Assembly (NCBI GenBank): GCA_030445775.1
Contig: JASUTC010000006.1
Location: forward strand, 1 to 49,801
Direction: 5' to 3'
From: Thermotogaceae bacterium
Lineage (GTDB): Bacteria; Thermotogota; Thermotogae; MWEM01
DNA: 49,801 nucleotides
In this document: positions 1 to 9,464 of the stretch, piece by piece
How the letters are laid out: every line of letters begins with the position of its first letter
Numbering within the stretch: the first letter of the stretch is position 1
Program-made: the position numbers and the translations under genes
The notes under the pieces: model-generated
Database searches by the model: none
Told to the model about the DNA's origin: nothing
The model's input: the letters and a program-made list of their open reading frames with translations, nothing else

Positions 1-2
1 GC

Positions 3-956
3 AACAGATTACTTGTTTTTGGTTCTGCCAGTCACTTTCTTTCGTTTATCAATGATCACCGTGAATTATCTGATGAATCGTTTATCAAAGAGTTGGAAGG
101 GCTTTTTCAAGCCAAAGGGGTCATTCTAAAACTGCCTCATGGTGGGGAGCTATCATTTTCTAAACCGTTAATTATGGGGGTAATTAACGCCACGGATGAT
201 AGTTTTTATCCTAATAGCAGAGTTTTAGACCAGCGAACACTTGAAGCAAGAGTGTCCAAAATGATTCAAGACGGTGCTGATATCATCGATATTGGTGGGG
301 AATCATCCAGACCAGGTGCCAACCCGATTGACGAGCAATCTGAGATCAAAAGGATTGTCCCTTTTATCAAGAAGATCAGGTCTTTTAGCAAGATCCCCAT
401 TTCTGTGGATACTTATCGAAAATCAACTGCTGAACAAGCCATTGAATCCGGGGCTGACATCATCAATGATATCAGTGCCTTACGATTTGACAAAGACATG
501 GCTGATTACGCAGCTAAGAACGATATCCCGGTTATCCTGATGCACATGAAAGGGACGCCCGGGACCATGCAAAAAAGTCCTTATTATTCCAATGTTATCA
601 CCGAAATAATAGGTTTTTTTTCGCGGAGAATCTCTTTTGCACAAGATATGGGGATCAAACACAATAAACTCATTTTGGATCCGGGGATTGGTTTTGGAAA
701 GCGGTTAAAAGACAATTTGGCGATACTCAATCATTTAGAATCATTTCATTTTTTTGGACTTCCATTGTTGTTGGGGACATCAAGGAAGTCTTTCATTGGG
801 GAGGTGTTAAACCAGAAAGATCCGATAGATCGTCTTACCGGAACGTTAGGGACAACTGCACTGGGGGTGCAAAAAGGTGTCCATATTTTTAGAGTACACG
901 ACGTTCAGGAAAACAGAAATATAGCGGATTTGGTTTTTAACATCAAACAAAGTTAA
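3..956 (+). CDS. folP: Dihydropteroate synthase, 5'-truncated by window edge
   Basis: Condenses p-aminobenzoate with hydroxymethyl-dihydropterin diphosphate in cytosolic folate synthesis. The frame is open from base 3, so the true start lies upstream of the window. Family motifs in order: MGVINATDDSF (usual form NVTPDSF), DIGGESSRPGA, ISVDTYR, DIINDISA, ILMHMKGTPGTMQ, LDPGIGFGK, LLGTSRKSFIG and RLTGTLGTTALG. A TTG at 93 could give a 287-residue protein, but the frame upstream of it (LLVFGSASHFLSF...) resembles the N-terminal extension of the roughly 390-residue clostridial/Thermotogota-type DHPS. I therefore take the gene to be long and incomplete here. The P-to-D change in the first pterin loop motif is visible. 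murE follows after 36 bases on the same strand. Confidence 0.93.
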   Translation, partial: NRLLVFGSASHFLSFINDHRELSDESFIKELEGLFQAKGVILKLPHGGELSFSKPLIMGVINATDDSFYPNSRVLDQRTLEARVSKMIQDGADIIDIGGESSRPGANPIDEQSEIKRIVPFIKKIRSFSKIPISVDTYRKSTAEQAIESGADIINDISALRFDKDMADYAAKNDIPVILMHMKGTPGTMQKSPYYSNVITEIIGFFSRRISFAQDMGIKHNKLILDPGIGFGKRLKDNLAILNHLESFHFFGLPLLLGTSRKSFIGEVLNQKDPIDRLTGTLGTTALGVQKGVHIFRVHDVQENRNIADLVFNIKQS

Positions 957-992
957 TACGGAAAACACCGTAGAACTAAGGGGGGTTCTATT

Positions 993-2501
993 ATGTTATT
1001 AAAGGATGTTATTGGTGTTTTAAAAGAGAAAAACTTGCTGGTGAATTTATTCAACACAGAAGAAAATCTTGATTTAAACATCGAAAACTGCTCAATTCAT
1101 ACAAAAGATATAAAAGCAGATTCACTGTTCATATGCAGAAAGGGTTACAAATTTGACTCTCATGCACTTATTCCGGAAGCTTCGAAAGACGGGGCTGTTG
1201 GATTCATTGTTGAAAGACCGGTAGACTTTGATTCCCATAAGCCAATGATTCAAGTTACTGATAGTAGATATGCGGAGTCAGTTATTGCAGCAACCTTACA
1301 CGGAAATCCTCATGAACAGTTAAAAATGTTCTCTGTAACTGGCACAAACGGCAAAACGACTGTGTCTACTCTTATTCATTATCTTCTCAGCAGAATTGGA
1401 TTAAAAGGCTCATTAATGGGAACTGTTGAAAATATCATTGTTGATAGAAGTTATGATTCATATAACACAACACCATCAGCATTAGAAATCGTTGAAAATG
1501 CCAAAGAGACCATAATGAAAAAGGGGACTTTTCTCAGTATGGAAGTTTCCTCACATGCTTTGGCCATGAAACGGGTTGAAAGTATGCGCTTTGATTACGC
1601 AATTATGACCAATATTACCCAGGATCATCTTGATTTTCATTCTGATATGGAAGAATACATTAACACTAAATTTCATCTGATTGAATTGCTAAAAAGTTCA
1701 GGAACTGCTATTCTAAACCTTGATGATAAAAGAATTAGAAATATGATTCAAGATATTCCCATTGATAAGAAGATCTGTACTTACGGGATGAAAAAGGAAG
1801 ATTGCATCCCTGATTATTCAGCAGACAACGTGATATCTGATATCAACGGTATTGAATTTGATTTTTATATAAAAAACAAAAAGGTAAAGCGAATCAAAGT
1901 ACCTGTTATTGGAGATTTCAACGTTTATAATGTTTTACCTGTTCTTGCCACGATGGATTTGGAAGGTTACAATCTGAATCATATTTCAAAATATCTTCAA
2001 TCCTTTAGAGGCGTTCCGGGTAGGTTTGAACTCTATTCTCATATCGGGAACGATATTGATCTTGTTGTAGATTTTGCCCATACCCCAGACGCATTGGAAA
2101 AAGTTCTAAAAAACGCTAAAACACTAAAAAGAAGTAGAATAATCGCAGTGTTTGGTGCCGGTGGAGATTCGGATAAAAAGAAGAGACCTTTAATGGGAAA
2201 AATTGCCTCTGAACTTGCGGATGTGGTAATTATTACAAGTGACAATCCGAAATCTGAGAATCCTTTTGAAATAATAAAGGAAATAGAAGCCGGTATGGAA
2301 AATGATACGCCTTATTTATTGGTGGAAGATCGAAAATTAGCGATTGAAACAGCTTTAAACTTATCAAATAAGGGTGATCTGGTCGTTTTAGCCGGCAAGG
2401 GACATGAAAAATATCAATATTATGAACACACTTTTTTCCCTTTAAATGATCGCAATATTGCATTTCAAATGATTAGAACGCTCAAACATCACGCATCATA
2501 A
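993..2501 (+). CDS. murE: UDP-N-acetylmuramyl-tripeptide synthetase MurE
   Basis: Cytosolic ATP-dependent ligase that adds the third stem-peptide residue to UDP-MurNAc-L-Ala-D-Glu. The 502-residue length is normal. The ATP loop GTNGKTT is near residues 117-123, followed by the EVSSHAL and TNITQDHLDFH motifs typical of MurE and the C-terminal FGAGGDSDKKKRPLMG. The residue-3 selectivity motif near 417-424 reads DNPKSENP. Diaminopimelate enzymes usually have DNPR and L-lysine enzymes DNPA-like forms, so the added amino acid cannot be settled from sequence. Thermotoga peptidoglycan contains lysine. The ATG is preceded by AAGGGGGG. murF and mraY follow with 7 bases and an overlap, so the three are surely co-transcribed. 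murD, murG and murC do not follow. Confidence 0.95.
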   Translation: MLLKDVIGVLKEKNLLVNLFNTEENLDLNIENCSIHTKDIKADSLFICRKGYKFDSHALIPEASKDGAVGFIVERPVDFDSHKPMIQVTDSRYAESVIAATLHGNPHEQLKMFSVTGTNGKTTVSTLIHYLLSRIGLKGSLMGTVENIIVDRSYDSYNTTPSALEIVENAKETIMKKGTFLSMEVSSHALAMKRVESMRFDYAIMTNITQDHLDFHSDMEEYINTKFHLIELLKSSGTAILNLDDKRIRNMIQDIPIDKKICTYGMKKEDCIPDYSADNVISDINGIEFDFYIKNKKVKRIKVPVIGDFNVYNVLPVLATMDLEGYNLNHISKYLQSFRGVPGRFELYSHIGNDIDLVVDFAHTPDALEKVLKNAKTLKRSRIIAVFGAGGDSDKKKRPLMGKIASELADVVIITSDNPKSENPFEIIKEIEAGMENDTPYLLVEDRKLAIETALNLSNKGDLVVLAGKGHEKYQYYEHTFFPLNDRNIAFQMIRTLKHHAS

Positions 2502-2508
2502 GGGGGAT

Positions 2509-3969
2509 ATGGTGAATATCCGACAATTCTTAGATCTACTAAAGGACAACGGTGAATTTGAAATTGAAAAATTAACACTTTTCTTTGAAAACCGTTGTTC
2601 TCTTGAAGACACATTATTTTTTACTTCAGACTCAAGAAAGGTAAAAAATAATTCGATTTTCGTAGCCATTAAAGGGAAAAGGGTCGATGGACATGATTAT
2701 GTCAATCAAAGCTTTCAAAACGGAGCTCTAGTTGCGATCGTAGAAGATTCCAACGCTTATGAAGGTTTGTGTATTAAGGTTGATAGCGTTGTTCAATTTC
2801 TCAATAACTTGGCTTCTATCCTCTATTCAAAATACGCCGGTTATACCATTGCTGTAACGGGTTCCAATGGCAAGACAACAACGAAAGAGTGGATTAAAAA
2901 ACTTTTGAGCCTTTTTCTAACAAAACAATCCATTTTCGCTAATAGAGGTAATATGAATACTGAGATCGGATTACCCTTATGCATTTTGAATGAGATGGAT
3001 GAAAGAAAACAATTATCTGTGATAGAAATGGGAATGTCAAAAAAAGGAGATATTGAATATCTTGTCGATACATATAAACCAAATTATCCTGTAATTTTAA
3101 ACATAGGTACTGCTCATATCGGCAACACAGGCAGTCTCGAAAATACTTTTCACGAAAAGATCAAATTATTAAAGTATCATTCTTTTGAAGAACCTCTTTG
3201 CTTAAATTGCTCTGATTCGTTTTTGAAAAAATTTTTAGAAAAAAACAAATCGAAAAAAACGATCCTATTTGGATATTTCAAAGACAAAAAAGTCGGTTTC
3301 ACCGGAGTCTATCTAAAGCAACACCAACATTGTATTCAAAATCACGAGTTTTTTACAGACGTCAAATTAATACTCACCCAACAGAAAAAGGAAACCGAAA
3401 TTGAAGCAAGATTACAAGGTTTTTTTCACCAAGGACAACTACTGAATTTATGTGCTGCTTTAGCTGTTGTTTCTTCTCTTGGCTATGAAGTTAGTCAAAT
3501 TACTAATTTGTCTGCTTTTGTACGTCCTGTGAAAGATAGATTTGAACCGGTTTTTGTTGGTAACCATTTGTTTATCAAAGATTGTTATAATTTCAGTTTA
3601 GAATCTTTAAGTTACGCATTGGATTTATTAAAAAACCTTAAAACAAAAAATTCATTCAAGCGAACTTATTGTGTTTTAGGTTCCATTGCTGAAGCCGGTT
3701 CTTTTGACTCAGAGATATACGATAAAGTCGGCATCTTACTTAATGAAAATCAGATTGATGTTGTTTTATTGTACACCAAAGATCCTGGTATTAAAGGTAT
3801 TCAAAGAACCTACAAGGGAACAATATTAATTTTTGACAATATTTCATTACTTTCAAAGGAAATCAATCACCAAAAACAGGCTGAAAATAAATCAATATTT
3901 TTATTCAAGGCCTCGAGAAGTATACAATTAGAGGAGGTTTTCGATCATGTTATGGATGTTATTAATTGA
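2509..3969 (+). CDS. murF: UDP-MurNAc-tripeptide--D-Ala-D-Ala ligase MurF
   Basis: Adds D-Ala-D-Ala to the UDP-MurNAc-tripeptide made by MurE. At 486 residues it is close to the family length. It shows the N-terminal substrate-binding module (DSRKVKNNSIFVAIKG), the ATP loop TGSNGKTTTKEW near residue 117, NRGNMNTEIGLP and the central-domain motif EMGMSKKGDIEYL. The C-terminal domain is less conserved. The start is ambiguous: AGGGGG ends only two bases before the ATG at 2509, while the next codon, a GTG at 2512, has better spacing. Either gives almost the same protein. Its 3' end overlaps mraY by 23 bases. Confidence 0.93.
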   Translation: MVNIRQFLDLLKDNGEFEIEKLTLFFENRCSLEDTLFFTSDSRKVKNNSIFVAIKGKRVDGHDYVNQSFQNGALVAIVEDSNAYEGLCIKVDSVVQFLNNLASILYSKYAGYTIAVTGSNGKTTTKEWIKKLLSLFLTKQSIFANRGNMNTEIGLPLCILNEMDERKQLSVIEMGMSKKGDIEYLVDTYKPNYPVILNIGTAHIGNTGSLENTFHEKIKLLKYHSFEEPLCLNCSDSFLKKFLEKNKSKKTILFGYFKDKKVGFTGVYLKQHQHCIQNHEFFTDVKLILTQQKKETEIEARLQGFFHQGQLLNLCAALAVVSSLGYEVSQITNLSAFVRPVKDRFEPVFVGNHLFIKDCYNFSLESLSYALDLLKNLKTKNSFKRTYCVLGSIAEAGSFDSEIYDKVGILLNENQIDVVLLYTKDPGIKGIQRTYKGTILIFDNISLLSKEINHQKQAENKSIFLFKASRSIQLEEVFDHVMDVIN

Positions 3970-4891
3970 AATATTCACTTCACTGAAATTGTTTTCATAT
4001 ATGGTGAAATATTTCAAGAAAATTGGAATTGTCCAGTATGTTCGAGAAGAAGGCCCTCAACTTCATAATTATAAGGAAGGAACACCGACAGCAGGGGGAA
4101 TTGTGTTTATGATCATCTTCCTGTTTTTTTATATTTTATCTTCTCTTTTTGTAAAAAACAGGTATATAATGGGCATTATCTTAAGCTCGTTACTTTTTGG
4201 AACGATTGGCTTTATTGATGATTTTTTAAGTGTTCGTTCAAAACATTCAAAAGGCTTGAGCGCTGTTAGCAAATTAATCATGCAATTAATCTCAAGCATC
4301 GTCATTTACATTGTTTTATTACTTTCAGGTATCATACAATCACACATGATCACCCTTTTCAATATCCAACTGAATCTAAGTTGGTTCTATCCTGTTTTCT
4401 TTGTCCTTTATTTGACACTTTTTTCTAATGCAACAAATATAACTGATGGACTGGATGGATTGTCAGGAGGGTGTGCTTTGATTTCTGCAGCAGGAATACA
4501 AGTCTTCTTATGGCTTACAGGAATAAATGATTATTCCATGATGTTTCTTTCAGGTGCTCTTCTCGGTTTTCTTTGGTTTAACATCAAACCAGCGTCAATA
4601 TTTATGGGCGATACAGGCGCATTGGCTCTAGGGGCAATATTTGGTGTGATTGCGTTGATGAATGGAAATATACTCACCTTATCTCTCCTTTCTCTTATGT
4701 TTTTTATCGAAATCTTCAGTGTTATTCTTCAGGTATCATCATTTAAAGTAACCGGAAAAAGATTATTCAAAATGAGTCCCATTCATCATCACTTTGAATT
4801 AAAAGGATGGGATGAAACGACCGTAGTGGTCAGGTTTTGGATCGTAAATATTATTGGTGTGATAATCTCGCTTGTATTTGTTATAATATAA
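3947..4891 (+). CDS. mraY: Phospho-MurNAc-pentapeptide transferase MraY
   Basis: Inner-membrane enzyme that transfers phospho-MurNAc-pentapeptide to undecaprenyl phosphate, making lipid I. The 314-residue protein has about ten hydrophobic segments and all family landmarks: EGPQLHNYKEGTPTAGG at the N-terminus, the DD pair in GFIDDFL, NATNITDGLDGLSGG, FMGDTGALALGA and the HHHFELKGW loop. GAGGAGG lies nine bases before the ATG, inside the end of murF, so translation is probably coupled. It completes a murE-murF-mraY block. The rest of the usual dcw cluster is missing here, and ftsW lies 16 kb away on the other strand. Confidence 0.96.
   Translation: MLWMLLIEIFTSLKLFSYMVKYFKKIGIVQYVREEGPQLHNYKEGTPTAGGIVFMIIFLFFYILSSLFVKNRYIMGIILSSLLFGTIGFIDDFLSVRSKHSKGLSAVSKLIMQLISSIVIYIVLLLSGIIQSHMITLFNIQLNLSWFYPVFFVLYLTLFSNATNITDGLDGLSGGCALISAAGIQVFLWLTGINDYSMMFLSGALLGFLWFNIKPASIFMGDTGALALGAIFGVIALMNGNILTLSLLSLMFFIEIFSVILQVSSFKVTGKRLFKMSPIHHHFELKGWDETTVVVRFWIVNIIGVIISLVFVII
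4879..4887 (+). promoter_or_regulatory. Extended -10 promoter element upstream of the ABC-F gene
   Basis: TGTTATAAT, a perfect extended -10 element, overlaps the last codons of mraY about 100 bases before the ABC-F start. There is no good -35 at 17 bases. It may give the downstream genes their own transcript. Sequence alone cannot prove activity. Confidence 0.45.
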
Positions 4892-4987
4892 TTCGCAGTA
4901 ACCATATTTTTTCCATATGTCAAAGCGGGCCTGAAATGTGTGCCCATTTTTTCCTATGTTTTATATATTCAGCAGGAGAGTTTGTTT

Positions 4988-6853
4988 ATGATACTAAGAG
5001 CAGAAGATATTACATTTGGTTTTTCAGCCGACACTTTGTTAAAAGAGTGCACCTTTCAAATACAGGAAGGCGATAAAATTGCTTTAATTGGTCCCAACGG
5101 AGCAGGGAAAACCACTTTATTAAAAATCCTTACAGGTGAAATCACATCATATGAAGGAAAAATTATTACTAAAAAAGGTATAAAATTTGGATATCAAGAG
5201 CAATTTCGTATATCAGATCCAAATCTTTCTCTTTGGAAAGAATTAGAAAAAGAGTTTAGCGATGTGATAAAAAAGATCGATCATGATTTTGATATTGACC
5301 ATGAACATCTCGCCTTTGAAAAGAAGATACGTTCAATTTTGAAGGGAATGGGTTTTTCAGAAGAAGATTGGCAAAGACATCTCGGTTCCTTCAGTGGCGG
5401 AGAGTTAACTCGGATATCCTTAGCCAGATTGTTTTTAAGAGACTATGATCTCTTAATTTTAGACGAACCGACTAATCATCTTGATATAGCCTCTGTTTTT
5501 TGGCTGGAATCCTTTTTAAAATCCTATCGTGGGACTATATTGATGGTCACCCATGACAGAGAACTTTTAGGTGGCGTTGTCAATGAAATATTCGAAATCA
5601 ATAATTCAAAAATTTGGGATTTCAGGATGACTTATGAGGATTACTTGTTACAAAGAGAAAGAATGATTGAATCGAAAAAGAAGGAAAAGAAAAAGCTGGA
5701 AACCGAATTGGAAAAACAAAAAAAATTAGTCAAACAATATGAGACCTGGGGTCATATGGGAAATCCAAAGGCAATAAGTATGATGCATTCTCGGGAGAAA
5801 ATGGTGACCAGAGTTGAAGAAAAATTAGAAGATATAGAGATTATGCAGGAAAATCAGACGCATATAGGAAATATACCAAAACCGAAGAGGTCCAATTACG
5901 TTGTTTTTAAGTGCAAAGATTTGCAGAAATCTTTTAATCATAAGGTTTTGTTCAAAAATGTAGAATTTGAGATTCTCAGATCACAAAAAATAGTTCTGTT
6001 AGGACGGAACGGAATCGGTAAATCAACGTTACTAAAAATTATGACCGGAGAGCTACGTCCAGATCATGGGAAACATGAATATGGAGACAAAGTTGAATTC
6101 GCTTATTTATCACAAGATTTATCAAAATTAGACAGTGATAATACAATATTTGAAGAGCTCAATTACTTAATGCCCATGAAGTATGATTTTGAAGTTCGTG
6201 CTTATGCAGGTCGATTTGGTTTTGTGGGAGATGAGACTGATAAAAAAATAGAAGTTTTAAGTGGTGGCGAAAAACTCAAGTTGTCTTTGGCAAAGATATT
6301 ATTAAAAAAACCAAATTTTCTGATTTTGGATGAACCAACTAATCATCTTGATATCATGTCCATTGAGAGGCTTCAAGAAATTCTTGATGAATATGAAGGC
6401 GCAATTATTATGGTAACACATGATAGACGCCTGCTCAATTACGTTTCGGATAGAATATTGGTTTTAGAGAAAAACGGAATCATTGAAGTTAAGTCTATCA
6501 ATGAATACATGACAATAATGAGTGAGTATACCGGCTTTTCCAGTAAAGATAGCAAAAAGGATAAAAAACTTTTGACATATGAGAAGCAAAAGGCGTTTAA
6601 AAACAAGATTCAAAAAATTGAGAGGACAATTAATGATATTAACGAAGAATACGATACATTGGAATTGGAACAACAACAGTTGGAAAAAGAAATGCTGCTT
6701 CCTGCGAATGTCAAAGATTACAAAAAACTAAAGCAACTAACCGATCAAAATTCAAAAATAGAAGAAAAAATGTTACTTCTAATAAAAAAATTAGAAGTAC
6801 TTGAAAACGAAAAAATTATGATGTTGCAAGGGGGAAAAGATGCAAAGTATTGA
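4988..6853 (+). CDS. ABC-F family ATPase (Uup/EttA-type, two ATPase domains)
   Basis: Soluble tandem ABC ATPase with no membrane domain. ABC-F proteins act on the ribosome, for example by resolving stalled complexes or protecting against antibiotics. Domain 1 has Walker A GPNGAGKTT (about 35-43), the SGGE signature near 135 and Walker B LLILDEPTNHLD near 156. Domain 2 has GRNGIGKST near 339, LSGGEKLKLS near 424 and LILDEPTNHLD near 445. A charged linker of about 80 residues joins them. The C-terminal 90 residues form a lysine/glutamate-rich coiled coil as in Uup. The ATG at 4988 is chosen because AGGAGAG lies just upstream. A GTG at 4940 would add 16 unconvincing residues. It overlaps hutH by 14 bases. 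The subtype cannot be assigned. Confidence 0.9.
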   Translation: MILRAEDITFGFSADTLLKECTFQIQEGDKIALIGPNGAGKTTLLKILTGEITSYEGKIITKKGIKFGYQEQFRISDPNLSLWKELEKEFSDVIKKIDHDFDIDHEHLAFEKKIRSILKGMGFSEEDWQRHLGSFSGGELTRISLARLFLRDYDLLILDEPTNHLDIASVFWLESFLKSYRGTILMVTHDRELLGGVVNEIFEINNSKIWDFRMTYEDYLLQRERMIESKKKEKKKLETELEKQKKLVKQYETWGHMGNPKAISMMHSREKMVTRVEEKLEDIEIMQENQTHIGNIPKPKRSNYVVFKCKDLQKSFNHKVLFKNVEFEILRSQKIVLLGRNGIGKSTLLKIMTGELRPDHGKHEYGDKVEFAYLSQDLSKLDSDNTIFEELNYLMPMKYDFEVRAYAGRFGFVGDETDKKIEVLSGGEKLKLSLAKILLKKPNFLILDEPTNHLDIMSIERLQEILDEYEGAIIMVTHDRRLLNYVSDRILVLEKNGIIEVKSINEYMTIMSEYTGFSSKDSKKDKKLLTYEKQKAFKNKIQKIERTINDINEEYDTLELEQQQLEKEMLLPANVKDYKKLKQLTDQNSKIEEKMLLLIKKLEVLENEKIMMLQGGKDAKY

Positions 6854-8354
6854 TGGTACCAATATGAATTTGAAAATGGTCGAATCCATTGCCTACCATA
6901 ATGAAAAAATTGAGATTGCACAATCGTGTATCGATCAAATTTCGATCAGTGCAAAACGGGTTAAGGCCTTTGTGGAAAAATCAGCTGTTGTATATGGTGT
7001 AACTACAGGATTTGGTGCACTGGCATCTGTCCATATCAGTGCAGAAAAATCTAAAGAACTTCAAAGAAATATCATTGTATCCCATGCAGCGGGGGTTGGA
7101 GAACCCCTCCCTGTAGAAGTGGTTCGAACAATGATGCTTCTAAGAATCAATTCACTCATTAAAGGATATTCAGGAATCAGATACGATACTCTTGAAGTTC
7201 TTGTTCATTTTCTAAATACAGGTATCACACCGTATGTCCCGGCTCAAGGATCGGTTGGTGCCAGTGGTGATCTTGCTCCTTTGGCTCATATAGCCATGGC
7301 GATGCTTGGAGAAGGGCGAGTCTTCCATAAGGGAACATTAAAACTAGCAAAAGAAGCAATGGAAGAAGAAGGAATTAAACCTTTTATACCTGCACAAAAA
7401 GAGGGTTTGGCGTTGTTAAACGGAACACAAATGATGACTGCACTTCTAAGCAACATTTTAATACGGGCATATAGACTTTTTAAATGGACCCTCGTCTCCG
7501 CAGCCTCTACTTTAGACGCTTTAAAAGCATCTACTTCACCTTTTGACAAACGGATTCAGGAACTTCGCCCACATCCCGGACAGATATATGTTGCTGAAAA
7601 AATATTAAGTCTATTAGAAAACAGTGAAATCAGAGATTCTCACAGAAATTGCGGTAAAGTCCAAGATGCCTATTCCCTTAGGGCAATACCACAAGTTTTT
7701 GGCGCTGTAAAAGATACATTTGATTATGCGAAGACAGTTCTTGAAAGGGAGTTTAATTCTGTAACCGATAACCCAATCATTTTCGAAAATGAAGCAATTA
7801 GCGGTGGAAACTTTCATGGTGAACCCATTGCATTGGTTGCTGACTTTGTTGCAATTGCCTTATCGGAATTATCCAACATTACAGAACGACGAATAGACCG
7901 TCTCGTTAACCCTTTGGTTTCCTCATTGCCTCCGTTTTTAGCAAAAGGCGAAGAAGGGCTGAATTCAGGTTTTATGATTTGGCAATATACTGCCGCTTCG
8001 TTAGTATCGGAAAATAAGGCATTATCCCATCCGGGTTCTGTTGATAGTATTCCCACATCAGCTTTTCAAGAAGACCATGTCTCAATGGGTTCAGTTTCTG
8101 TCAGAAAGGCGTATTCCATTATTGCAAATTGTGAAAAAGTAACAGCCATCGAATTAATGTTAGCCATGAGGGGTCTTGACTTTTTAAAACCAAAGGAAAC
8201 AGGAACCAATTTGAAAAAGATTTTAGAAGTACTTCAAAAAACACAAAAACCACATCAAAATGATCGATATTTTGGAGATGATTTCAATGCTCTTTTAGAG
8301 ATCATTTCTGGCAATGAACCGGAAAATATTAAAATACATAATGGGGTGAGGTAA
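6840..8354 (+). CDS. hutH: Histidine ammonia-lyase
   Basis: Deaminates L-histidine to urocanate, the first step of histidine degradation. At 504 residues it is full length. GSVGASGDLAPLAH contains the Ala-Ser-Gly triad (about 141-143) that cyclises to the MIO electrophile. SHAAGVGEP carries the histidine typical of histidine lyases rather than of tyrosine or phenylalanine lyases. NGTQ, NSVTDNPI and GGNFHGEP are also present. AAGGGGGAAAAG precedes the ATG inside the end of the ABC-F gene. No other hut gene is visible in the window, so the pathway must be completed elsewhere. Placement directly before dnaN is unusual and suggests only operon packing. Confidence 0.93.
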   Translation: MQSIDGTNMNLKMVESIAYHNEKIEIAQSCIDQISISAKRVKAFVEKSAVVYGVTTGFGALASVHISAEKSKELQRNIIVSHAAGVGEPLPVEVVRTMMLLRINSLIKGYSGIRYDTLEVLVHFLNTGITPYVPAQGSVGASGDLAPLAHIAMAMLGEGRVFHKGTLKLAKEAMEEEGIKPFIPAQKEGLALLNGTQMMTALLSNILIRAYRLFKWTLVSAASTLDALKASTSPFDKRIQELRPHPGQIYVAEKILSLLENSEIRDSHRNCGKVQDAYSLRAIPQVFGAVKDTFDYAKTVLEREFNSVTDNPIIFENEAISGGNFHGEPIALVADFVAIALSELSNITERRIDRLVNPLVSSLPPFLAKGEEGLNSGFMIWQYTAASLVSENKALSHPGSVDSIPTSAFQEDHVSMGSVSVRKAYSIIANCEKVTAIELMLAMRGLDFLKPKETGTNLKKILEVLQKTQKPHQNDRYFGDDFNALLEIISGNEPENIKIHNGVR

Positions 8355-9464
8355 TTGAAATTTTCAATGAAAAAGAATATATTGATGAATGCTACGTCAA
8401 AAATTGTCAGTATTATACCTAAAAAAAATATAAAGCCAATACTATCAGGTGTCAAAATTCATTCAAAAGATAACAGTATTTATTTTTCTGCAACGGATAT
8501 GGAATCATCAATGATGATTAAAGTAGAGAGCTTTAATATCGAAGAGCAAGGTTCTTATGTGATTGATGCCCTGACATTGGAAGAAATAGCAAAAAATCTA
8601 TTAAAAGATGACGTCCATTTTACATTAGAAACCAATAAGGCCATAGCACATACCGGAGCTGGCGAAATTAAGATTCCGGTAATGAATGCCGATGATTATC
8701 CTGAACTTGATTTTGATAATGTGGGAGAAGAAATTAAACTACCAAAAGAAAAAATAATGGAAATGATAGAAAAAGTCTTATTCTGTGCTTCAACAGATGA
8801 AATGATCAGAAATTTAAACGGAGTATTATGGGAATTTTCGGGTAAATATTTAAGGTTGGTATCGGCAGATAGTTATCGAATGGCTGTGACAGAAGAAGTT
8901 GTTTTTGATGAAGAAAGACCTGACTTAAGCTTTTTTTTGTCGTTAAAAAGTATGAAAGAAATTCAATCACTTTTGAAAGAATCTGATGAAGAGTATTTCA
9001 CCATTAAATTTGACGGGAAAAAGGTTATCACAAAAATAAAGGATATTCTCTTTGCAGCTCGACTAATGGATGTTTCTTTCCCAAATTATAAAGCTGTTTT
9101 ACCTGAGCAATTTCAAACAAAAATAATCATTAACAGAGTTGAAATACTAAAAGCGTTAAAACTGATTAATATTATCGCTAAGGGAAAAGGTGATACGGTC
9201 AAGTTGAATATAGAAGAAAACAAACTTGAAATTTCGGCAAGATCTCAAGACAGAGGTGATGGTGATATCCCTTATGAAATAAAACAAGAAGGTAAAAACA
9301 TGCTGGTGGCATTTGATCCGGTTTATTTGATTGAAGGCCTTCAACACTTTAACGGTGATGAGCTTGAAATGAATTTTGTTGATGAGAATAATGCCCTTCA
9401 AATCAACGATACAGAAATATCAGGTTTTTTACATATTATTATGCCTGTTAAGATTCGCACATGA
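8355..9464 (+). CDS. dnaN: DNA polymerase III sliding clamp (beta subunit)
   Basis: Ring-shaped processivity clamp for replicative DNA polymerase, a homodimer of three-domain subunits. At 369 residues it is the normal length. The N-terminal KKNIKPILSGVKI and the C-terminal FLHIIMPVKIRT (a variant of the usual YxxxPMRL-like end) are recognisable. The start is a TTG immediately after the hutH stop. It is supported because it places the conserved NIKPIL segment at the usual distance from the N-terminus, whereas the next ATG (8367) would be shorter. GGTGAGG lies very close to the TTG. It is separated from dnaA and shares four bases with ispF. Confidence 0.92.
   Translation: MKFSMKKNILMNATSKIVSIIPKKNIKPILSGVKIHSKDNSIYFSATDMESSMMIKVESFNIEEQGSYVIDALTLEEIAKNLLKDDVHFTLETNKAIAHTGAGEIKIPVMNADDYPELDFDNVGEEIKLPKEKIMEMIEKVLFCASTDEMIRNLNGVLWEFSGKYLRLVSADSYRMAVTEEVVFDEERPDLSFFLSLKSMKEIQSLLKESDEEYFTIKFDGKKVITKIKDILFAARLMDVSFPNYKAVLPEQFQTKIIINRVEILKALKLINIIAKGKGDTVKLNIEENKLEISARSQDRGDGDIPYEIKQEGKNMLVAFDPVYLIEGLQHFNGDELEMNFVDENNALQINDTEISGFLHIIMPVKIRT

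Noticed and set aside
957-972. Small inverted repeat TACGG/CCGTA between folP and murE
   Set aside because: The stem is only five bases and has no U-tract. It is too weak to call a terminator or operator.
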